DNA of 64,000 bases from Metaphire vulgaris. Taxonomy: Eukaryota > Annelida > Clitellata > Crassiclitellata > Megascolecidae. The translations under genes were made by a program, and so were the position numbers. Shown here in pieces: positions 56,401 through 64,000 of this stretch. The stretch spans positions 7,574,828 through 7,638,827 of the forward strand of contig CM030851.1 in the NCBI GenBank assembly GCA_018105865.1. The letters are read 5' to 3'. The notes below the pieces were generated by a model, which was not told where the DNA came from, made no database searches, and saw nothing but the letters and a program-made list of their open reading frames with translations. Position 1 is the stretch's first letter. The number at the start of each line of letters is the position of its first letter.

Positions 56401-59400
56401 TAACAATAACGGGAATGTACCATAGCGTTGCTTCTGCATTTGACTGAAGAGTGAAAAAAATTTATTCCTATGCATAATACGCACCCAGACTTTTTAGCAT
56501 TTTTTTTTGAAAAAAAGTGCGTATTATACCCGAGATAATACGGTATAAGAGGCGCTTAACAAATGCTACATTACATTACGTTACACACACTCTGACTTGC
56601 TCTGCACTTACAATTTTTCACTTTGTGATTGATTTAAAAGGTTTTAACAACCATAAAATAATATTATTATCTGACATAAAATCAACACAAGTAGCAGAAC
56701 TGCAAAAATAAGCTACGAATAGTGTTTTATAATGATTTTACGATGTCCACCTCGTTACGCTCATTTTCGCTCTTCTGATACTCTTCGAGACTCTCTTCCA
56801 AGTAAACCATGTTGCGAAACTTCATCATGTAATCATTGTATATCGCCTGTAGGTCTGTCTCAAGCACTTCATAATCATCCATGTATGCTGGCCTAAAATT
56901 GTATTTCACAGATTGATAGCATTAAGATAATCCACAGATTGATAACATTAAGATAATCAATAAATACAACAATATTATAAATAAAACACACATACTGTAC
57001 ATTTCCAGATACAGCCTAGTATGAAGATACTAAGAAATCAGCATCCCACTTATCTTCGAGATATGCTATTGTATCATCAGCCATATATATCCACGAGGTC
57101 TGCAAATAAATGCCTTCTTGAAATTCCCTTGCGTCGCACTAAATCTGGGTGTAGAGCTTTTAGTTATGCATCCCCATATGTTTGGAATTCCCTTCCACTA
57201 GATATTCGGATGGCCTCTTCTCTAGATATTTTTAGGTGTCATCTTAAAACATATTTGTTTCCTCCTTAAGTCCTGGTGTTGCCCTGACTGATTTTTTTGG
57301 TTTTTGACTTGGACCGAACCGACCCTCTTCGGCTACAGTCTGCTCTGTTGATAGGCAATGCGGTTTGTGGTCTGAGGCATCCCCGATGAACACCTATATG
57401 TTTGAAATGGACGATAAAATTAATTTTGAATTTTGAATTTGAAAGATCAAATTCGCATAGGTTGATTGATTGATAGATAGATAGATAGATAGATTGATTG
57501 ATTGATTTTTCAATTGACAATCTTACACAGCACCATTGCATCAGATACCGTAATAGCGAAATCATAATGTAAAAATTATGCCTACAATAGCTCAATTTAA
57601 GTCAAAATGATTGAGCCACAATCTGATATTAACTGGTCTTACATTGTCATCTGAAGGTCATGAGAGAATCAGTTGGGTGAACAGAATACAAGGATAAAAT
57701 CCTAAATCAAGGCCCAAAGACCAACAAATCAAGGTTAAACAAGAACTCTAGATGTTATTTAGTTAGTTAGTTAGTCAAATTTCTGTGGCGCTTTGTGACA
57801 CCAAAGCGCTGCTGCAGATTCAATCAAACATATATGTCTTAAGCTGTAATAGAAAAACAGTTTGGGATACAGATGTATCCCATAGAAATGGAGGAAGAGA
57901 GTTCCACGCATTTGAAAGAGCTGAAAAAATTAATTCTTTAAAGAAATTCAGAAAATGACAGTCAAACTTCAAAATATGACATCATTTCCAAAATTATCAC
58001 TGTGCCTGTGTTGACTTATGGGTGTGAAATCTGGACAATGAACAGGATGATTATGAAAAAGATCATGTCCCTTGAAATATGGTGCTAGAGAAGGATCCTG
58101 AGAACTAGTTGGATGGAAAAGATAAAAAGGACAGAGTAATAGAAAGAAGTGAAACAATAGCAATGTGGAAATGGGAAATAATAATAAGAAAAATGTCCTA
58201 TACCGGCCATTTCATAAGAATAGAGACCTACTATTTATGATAATAATTAATGGAAGGTAGAATAGACAGAAGAAGGGGAAGGGGCAGCCAAGAAGAAGCT
58301 GGATGGACGACATCTTTGACTGGACAAACACAAAGAACTATGGAGCCCTAAAAAGAGCAGCAGAAGATAGAGAGAATTGGAGGAAGATGACTGTCAACCC
58401 TCTGATAGAGGAAGACGTATAAAAAAGAATATTGTAATATATCATTATTCTAATTTTATGCACCATCCCGCATCAAAGCTTCTAAGTTAACATTGTTTTA
58501 ACCATACCTTACGCTCTGCAATGTCTCTAGGCGTTTCTGATTTCGAGCAAGATCTGCCTTCTTCTTTTCAATTTTCATCTCCAAATTAGCTTCATCAGAC
58601 GCAACATTATCAATCGAGGACATCATCTTCTTTTTTTCATCCTAAATACATTAAATTCATCTGTTAAAACCATTATCACCACTAATGGTGCTGTCTCCAT
58701 TAATTTATCCTATAATACCGCACCTACTACACAGTCCATCTGATTTCAATAATTTCCCAAAAGATAACAATGTGGTTAATAATTATTTAAAGTATCTCAA
58801 GCAAGTTGAAACTGTAAGTTTTCAATCTACATGCATGTAGCATTCTAATAAGAAAAATGCACTGGGCATCATCTGAAAGCACTGTACAGACCATATTAAT
58901 ACCATATTAATGTCCACACTGCCTGCTTTCCCATAAAGTTTGCACATTTTTCTAGCTAAGCTTTTGGGTACAATTTTATTTAATTTGTTAACTACCGCTT
59001 AACCTTTCTACAAATCTAGTACAGTCGCCTGGAGAGTGCGGACTACGGATGGAATGATGCGATAGCATTTATCCAATTCATTTGATAATATGTAAAACTC
59101 AGTAACGAACAAAGAAACTTAAACAAATCAGTAATCGATTCGGGACTGATAATTATAATCGAGCGGAGACATTAGCATCAGCCAAGTCAAAATTCAATAT
59201 AACTGAATATTTGAGGCACCTAAAGACATTCAGGTTCCTAGGGAGAAAATAACTTAAAATTGCACTTACTGGTAATCAATAAAACAAACAAAAACAAAAG
59301 CAAATTTTGTATCTTAAGCCTCACCTCTAATGCTTTTATTGACTGCTTGATTATTTTTTCCAATTCACTAATCTCCAACTGTCGACCAAGAGCAGAAGAT

Positions 59401-60595
59401 CTGGCATCCTGCAAATCCAATGAGTTCTTACAAATATAGAGTCTGTTAACTGATAATTATTAAATGCATTGTCAAGAAAGAACAAATATCATTACCCCAA
59501 TGCTACTAATAGCTAGTATTTATGCTTTCATGAAGATTTTAATAATGCAGAAGCATACATGATGAAGTAAAGCGCCATAGCTCAGTTAGAAATACGATGT
59601 ACCTTTAAGTCAACTTCCTTTCCAAGAAGGTCGTGAAGAGTGGCTCCCTTTCTGGTGATTTCCGACACAAGACGTCTGCCTTCTTTCAGATCATCCATCT
59701 TCAACATCATATTCATAATTCAAAATCAATAATGCAATTCTCACAATTCACACTTCACCAGAGGGTACTGATATTTCAGACTTTTTGCGGGTAGTCCTGC
59801 TGAACTTTCGGGCGTCTTGTGATTAAATACAAAAATTAGATCTGCAACATTTTTTACAAGACCAACAGAGGCGCTTCCATGTTGGGGATGACTGGGGATG
59901 CATCCCTCCACCGGCCCACCAAAATGCGTCTTCAATGAAAGATAATCGTCTAAACGGATTAGCCTTGATGTATAATATCCATATAGATATGGACATATCT
60001 ATAGACAATGTCATCTGCAAATTCGCTTCCAGCAATAGAAAACTCGATTTTGCACTATGACTTTATACAATAAGACTAAAATGGCTTTTATGCATTGTCA
60101 ATTCTGATCATATTTTATAACTCAAATCTACAGATTTCTTCTAAACCGTTCCATTTACATATAATTCCTTTGACAATTGGCAGGATTTTCCCAGAAATTC
60201 ATTGCATCGCCCCACCAAGAGTTCTTGGAACCGCCACTGAAGACCAACATTAGTGAGAAAAAGAGAGAGAGAGAGGGATTTGATATAAACACACAAAATA
60301 ATGACTGGAAAGTACCGGTAGATGTGCCAAATGATCAATTCTTTAAATCGGCACACTATAGCAGCACAAGAGGCCACAAATGCAAATTGTTTCAGCAAAG
60401 AGTGGGTCCAAGAAAGAAATTTTTTTAGTGCAAGGGTTATGGACAAATGGAACAGTTTGGATGAGGTTGGAGTTACGGTTGAAACAGTAAACGGATTCAA
60501 AGGCTATCCTGGAAAAGTAGGGGTTATTGAATGTCGAGATTTACTCCAGTGGTTTTCACACAGGCTACTTAGCCTCCTGAACCACTTTAAATCGC

Positions 60596-60662
<67 letters not shown>

Positions 60663-62507
60663 TAATATTGTTGTTGTTGCTGTTATTATTATTACTGTTT
60701 TTTTTGTTTAAAAGTCATTAATTTTGAGAAAATGTCACAGTTCAATAAGTCAGCTAAAATATTTGACAGAGTTCAAAATGACATTAAAAGAAATAATGGT
60801 GGCTGGAGAAGAGCAGTACAATTACTTGCCTTGGCTGCAATATCAAATGAAATTGAGGAGAGATCATCATCAGTGCTGTCAAAACGACTGGATGAATTTG
60901 TTTTAATGGCATCGTAAAGAACAGAAGTAACTTTGAGTAATTCTTTTACAGCATGCCAGTCAGCCTGGTACAACTTCTTTGTGTTTAGCTTGATATGAGC
61001 CTTAGTAGCCTGAAAGAATACCATTTGGAATCTTGAACAAGATTTACAAACACAACTGTAATACTATCTACACGACTGGTCAAAATAACCAATAATTAAT
61101 TTTCCTAATTAAACTTTAGCTTAATTATATATAAATTTAACTAAATATAAACTATTATATTGCAACAGTTTTACTCTAAGTTTTTACTATCAATGTCAAT
61201 GTCAATATCATTAATTTAATGAAAACTTATATAGTGCTGTAGGATAGTTGAAACCTATAGTTGAAAGCACCTTACATCATAGAATGGAAAGATTTTATAC
61301 ATAAGGATATCTCTAGAAGCTAATACAAACCATAAATTCAGCGGAACTTTTAATGAAAATTACGCGGTCTTCTCTTGAGTCAATATCGGTCGGTACATGA
61401 GCATTCGGATCGTACCTGAAGAAATTTAAATACAATCAAATTTTAATAAACAATATATTGTTTAAATGAATTGCCATGACTGACAGTACAGTCAGTAAAA
61501 GCAATTCAAACAGGCACCAAAAATGTCTCTGGTTTGCGAGTTATTCTATATGAAAGCAGAAAGGCAACTTACCGATTTAATAGCCACACTAAGACTTCGG
61601 CCACAAGCGGAAAGTTTGGCCTCTGAAAGTTTTCCATTGAAATCAAGCGCCTGTACCCAAGAGCTCTCATCATCTCTGTAAAACCTGGCAATGGCATGCA
61701 CAAATACAGAATAATTTATCAAGTGAAAGATGGTCACAGTTTTGCATCCAAGTCATATCCTGAAATATAACCTAATCAGCATTCATATACAATCAACCGT
61801 CTTTAGCATTACACTGAAAGACACTGCTGCATAAAGCTTCATCAAATATGTCTAAATTTTCATAAATGCATGCAAGCTCATTATTCAATCCAATCATCAA
61901 CTTCTATAGCGACATTTCAAAATGTACCAAAGCTTCACTCAATGGTGACCAAGTGCCTTTATTTCACTGCCTTGCTGGCTCAACTGGCAGAGTACCAGCT
62001 CTGCCTGCCATCAACCTGTCTGGGGTTGGATTTTCGGGTACTCACATGTCCACCGGCAGAGACTGGAAATTCATGTAGCCTATATGGAGATTTAGCCAGA
62101 TGACTAGTTTTTTTAAAAATCAAGACACTACAGTATATAAATACAAGATTTACATTTTACATTTTTACCAATTCTATTATGGTAGCTCTCAATTTGAAAA
62201 TAGGACAATAAAAAAGACCGAGTCATTCCTTGCAATGATAAATGAGACAAGTAAAGTAAAGCTCTTTTGTACCTTATTGCAAAACTACTACTGGGAAACG
62301 TGCTCTATTTGTAGCTGGACTCAAACTTTGGAACTCTCTGCCAGTGCAGGTCTGCCAGACTGAACTATTATTGTGTCTGATCTGGGACTAAACTCAGTGT
62401 GGGCAATTTAATTTCTTACTGAAGCGACCATCGGCTGGTGCTGATGTATTACTATAATGGCGCTAAAAAGTTTTATTCTTCTTCTACTGCTACTGCTACT
62501 GCTACTG

Positions 62508-62588
<81 letters not shown>

Positions 62589-62768
62589 AATATCATATAT
62601 TGATATAGCGCTTCGGTTGAGTAGCACATTAGTAACTGCTTTTTCTTAGGTCTATAAAGTAACCGGCGCAAATGTGACAAGTGAATATTTTTACAGTCAA
62701 CGTCCTTAGAAGAGTGCATAAATAGAAATTCCGCGCTCAGATTTACTTCGCATGTCCTTGTAAGACAT
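50204..62768 (-). CDS. CLUAP1: CLUAP1 / IFT38, intraflagellar transport complex B subunit (13 exons)
   Basis: CLUAP1 (IFT38, qilin) is a peripheral IFT-B subunit needed to build cilia. Exons in minus-strand order: 62768-62747, 61684-61573, 61415-61331, 61009-60830, 59698-59603, 59408-59325, 58641-58508, 56892-56742, 54490-54397, 54160-54149, 53168-53067, 52138-52050, 50353-50204. Phases agree throughout: 436 residues (human 413). Landmarks: [18 protein letters not shown] at the start, [37 protein letters not shown] about 74-90, [14 protein letters not shown] (N-terminal calponin-homology-like domain, to about 165), then coiled coil about 166-290 ([32 protein letters not shown]), then a long acidic tail ending DDDDDDF, as expected for the family. 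Exon 4 uses a GC donor; exon 10 is only 12 nt. The start is fixed by the conserved first exon. Introns carry many nested transposons. Confidence 0.96.
50547..51461. mobile_element. hAT-type element nested in family B
   Basis: Ends CAGTGTTGTATGAAGTACT and GCGCAACACTG; TGGTCATG flanks perfectly (50539-50546, 51462-51469). Subterminal AAGTAAAAGTA and AGTACT repeats occur at both ends. No transposase is present. A further element lies inside at 50862-51139. Confidence 0.82.
50862..51139. mobile_element. Third-level nested element with CCCGGGCGCC blocks
   Basis: CAAAGCCGTAGCTAG and CTAACTGCGGCTCTG are inverted ends; subterminal CCCCGGGCGCCG and GACCCGGGCGCCGAC face each other. No target duplication was recognised. 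Its sequence differs in composition from the AT-rich host element. Confidence 0.55.
53421..53453. repeat. (ATT)n microsatellite
   Basis: Eleven ATT units in a CLUAP1 intron, abutting a SINE (53460-53645) on its 3' side. Confidence 0.9.
53525..53645 (-). repeat. tRNA-derived SINE
   Basis: On the minus strand GTTGGCAGAAGTGGTTAAAA is the A box and GAAGCTCAAGCCTTG a weak B box. It shares spacing with the 17317 family and is followed 3' by an ATT tract. Confidence 0.55.
54657..54924. mobile_element. hAT-type MITE, family F
   Basis: Ends CAGTGGCATAGCTAG and CTGGCTATGCTACTG are inverted; ATTCTTCC flanks both sides perfectly (54649-54656, 54925-54932). Internal GGTGGCACCTTTT and GTGGCGGCACCTTTT blocks are direct repeats. 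It lies in CLUAP1 intron 8. Confidence 0.88.
55375..56543. mobile_element. TA-target (pogo-like) element with CCGTATTATCTCGGG ends
   Basis: A 27-bp perfect inverted repeat starts CCGTATTATCTCGGGTATAA and is mirrored at the right end; TA flanks both ends. GTATAATACGCACC-type units recur subterminally. It carries a second element and no intact transposase. It lies in CLUAP1 intron 8. Confidence 0.82.
55543..56337. mobile_element. Nested element with ATATACTCGCGTATAAGTC ends
   Basis: A 19-bp perfect inverted repeat ATATACTCGCGTATAAGTC bounds it, with further CAGATAAGTCGAC motifs inward on both sides. It contains a roughly 100-bp internal direct duplication (about 55686-55787 and 55912-56001). 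A third terminus of similar style lies at 56340-56383. Confidence 0.7.
57025..57500 (+). mobile_element. CR1-like LINE 3' fragment
   Basis: The plus strand reads [40 protein letters not shown], then [13 protein letters not shown] and stop: the CR1/L2 RT C-terminus. The tail has GATTGATTGATAGATAGATA tandem repeats. It lies in CLUAP1 intron 7. Confidence 0.8.
57965..58435 (+). mobile_element. LINE reverse transcriptase C-terminal fragment
   Basis: The plus strand reads [18 protein letters not shown], then [16 protein letters not shown], and after shifts [20 protein letters not shown] and [14 protein letters not shown]. Stops and frameshifts show it is dead. It lies in CLUAP1 intron 7. Confidence 0.75.
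60545..60660 (+). repeat. SINE tail with (AAT)n
   Basis: CAGTGGTTTTCACACAGGC, CCTCCTGAACCACTTTAAAT and then about 60 bp of AAT. This is the 3' end of the SINE family at 17317, with an A-rich simple tail. It lies in CLUAP1 intron 4. Nearby, 60200-60240 has a GGAACCGCCACTG family A-like end. Confidence 0.65.
61900..62095 (+). repeat. tRNA-derived SINE
   Basis: TGGCTCAACTGGCAGAGT is an A-box region; GGGGTTGGATTTTCGGG a degraded B box. It begins with a CTATAGCGACATTTCAAAA block that resembles 35710-35745. It lies in CLUAP1 intron 1. Confidence 0.5.
62487..62588. repeat. (TAC)n microsatellite in CLUAP1 intron 1
   Basis: TGC then about 70 bp of pure TAC units. Confidence 0.95.
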
Positions 62769-63505
62769 TATTCCGACGACGTCTTTTGTTGAATTGTTAC
62801 AGAAAATTAAGAAAAATCAACGATTGCGAGGAACGCCACCGGAAGTCACCGTCGTCAAGAAAAACATAAACAAGTCCCTCATCGTTTTGATATAGCGCAT
62901 ACGTTTAAAAGACTCTGAAATCGTCGATATTTTAGCAGCATTACTGTATTTGTTTCCTTTTATGTTTTGACGCCTTTATAAGTTATGTATCAGTACTCAT
63001 AAAATTTGTCTCGAACGCATTGCGTAAAAATTAAATGTAATAATAGTGAAAAACGACATTGTGCTCTGCTCAAAACGATTACAGAAAATTGACCAATATT
63101 TTGCAATGGTTGTTGAACATAGTACTTGGGACAAATTATTTTTATGTAAAGATAGGTTTCTATTTTGAGAGCTGTCCCGACACCCGATTTACTATGGATT
63201 TAGTCCAACTTTTCAATTTAAAACACGAATAAATGACGTAACGCTGAGGGCTCTTGATGCAATAGAATATCTGCTGTGACAACGTGTAGAAGTAGTAAAA
63301 GGACTACGGCCGACAATGATTTAAAATAATAGTATTAATATTAATAAAATAATAATCATAATAATAATGGAAATTATTGGTAGGAAATAATATGAATTGC
63401 CGTAATAATGTGACCTATTGCATCATTTTTCCGAATAACAGTAATAATTTCCGGTTGTAATAGAGTTTTGATCGGCCTGAGGTAGTAGGCTACAATACGG
63501 GAGAG
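62769..63505. promoter_or_regulatory. Shared intergenic region of divergent CLUAP1 and casein kinase I alpha
   Basis: Only 737 bp separate the two start codons on opposite strands, so both promoters must lie here unless distal leader exons exist. No core promoter element is convincing; an AATAAT-rich tract lies at 63325-63370. Confidence 0.4.
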
Positions 63506-63637
63506 ATGTCTGATGGCCTGGCAAGCAGCTCTTCTAAGTCGGATTTACTGGTGAACGGCAAGTACAGGCTGGTGCGGAAGATCGGAAGCGGGTCCTTTGG
63601 AGACATCTATCTCGGCATCAACGTCTCCAACGGAGAG
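63506..63637 (+). CDS. CSNK1A1: Casein kinase I alpha, first coding exon (gene continues past the window)
   Basis: CK1 alpha is a constitutively active Ser/Thr kinase that phosphorylates beta-catenin and other substrates in Wnt and Hedgehog signalling. The 44-codon exon reads [20 protein letters not shown], then [17 protein letters not shown], containing the Gly-rich ATP-binding loop at residues about 27-32, and ends INVSNGE at a donor GAG|GTCGGT in phase 0, exactly where the next exon should supply the catalytic-lysine strand. The match to the CK1 alpha N-terminus is strong; delta/epsilon paralogues have a shorter N-terminal extension. Remaining exons lie beyond the right edge. Confidence 0.88.
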
Positions 63638-63716
63638 GTCGGTCACTCCGTCACCTCCCTTGATTTCCGGTGGTTAACTTTAGGACAAGTCGCACCGGTA
63701 GTTAACGTGAATAGCA

Positions 63717-63982
63717 GCTCAACAGTTAACACGGCGGTAGGGGTAAAGACGAGCGGCGTAACAGAAAGTAGTCCGTAAACACTGATAGAAATTCCGTTGA
63801 AAGGGTTAGGGTCAGGGTTAGGGTCATGGTTATGGTTAGGATTAACTTTAACTCTAACTCTAACCCTAACACTAACCCTAAACCCTACCGAAACCCTAAC
63901 CCTAACCCATACTGATACACGTAGTGATACCTTACGCCGCTCGTCTTTACCCCTACCAACACGGCTGCAGTGTTCTGTTGAT
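63717..63982. mobile_element. Foldback element with telomere-like core
   Basis: A 26-bp perfect inverted repeat starting GGTAGGGGTAAAGACGAGCG lies at 63736-63761 and 63932-63957; outer CAACAG/CTGTTG also pair. Between are GGGTTAGGGT units (about 63800-63840) facing TAACCCTAACC units (about 63850-63907). No clear target duplication. It lies in intron 1 of CSNK1A1, 80 bp past the exon. Confidence 0.75.
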
Positions 63983-64000
63983 TACCATTTTTAAAGATAA

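Noticed and set aside
63797..63907. Chromosome end or subtelomere
   Set aside because: The telomere-like repeats are short, impure, in both orientations and enclosed by an inverted repeat inside a gene intron; unique sequence continues beyond.

Overview
The window is animal nuclear DNA: AT-rich, short exons in long introns, GT-AG splice sites (one GC-AG), and very heavy transposon load. The split genes (TIMM23, KDEL receptor, mu-crystallin/CRYM, CLUAP1/IFT38, casein kinase I alpha) are conserved animal genes. CLUAP1 implies a ciliated organism. Gene style plus CR1-like, RTE-like, hAT, mariner and pogo-type elements suggest a marine invertebrate; the phylum cannot be fixed from sequence alone.

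Layout: 1-6.6 kb is intergenic, with decayed LINE pieces and hAT-type miniature elements. 6.69-14.72 kb (minus) is TIMM23 in seven exons. 15.84-19.87 kb (plus) is a four-exon KDEL receptor, head to head with TIMM23 across about 1.1 kb. 20-26 kb is intergenic (a hAT, a mariner, SINEs, microsatellites). 26.12-34.28 kb (minus) is CRYM in eight exons. 34.5-44.4 kb is repeat-rich, with one weak unidentified coding candidate at 37.25-37.74 kb. 44.41-48.26 kb (plus) is an unidentified three-exon gene, with a possible alternative last exon at 49.35 kb. 50.20-62.77 kb (minus) is CLUAP1 in thirteen exons. At 63.51 kb (plus), head to head with CLUAP1 across 737 bp, casein kinase I alpha begins; only exon 1 is inside the window.

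The genes do not form a pathway: they are housekeeping functions (mitochondrial import, ER retrieval, NAD(P)H-dependent imine reduction, intraflagellar transport, signalling kinase). Exon joins were checked by phase, and the five recognised genes give uninterrupted proteins of expected length.

The notable material is mobile DNA. About a dozen elements have hAT-style termini and 8-bp (or near-identical) target-site duplications, many nested two or three deep so insertion order can be read. Other items are a foldback element with telomere-like repeats in the CSNK1A1 intron, a 16-nt candidate cassette exon that would change the KDEL receptor tail, and a 12-nt in-frame microexon in CLUAP1. I found no operon-like, defence or otherwise clearly new system. 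No similarity search was run; all identifications are by reading the sequence.
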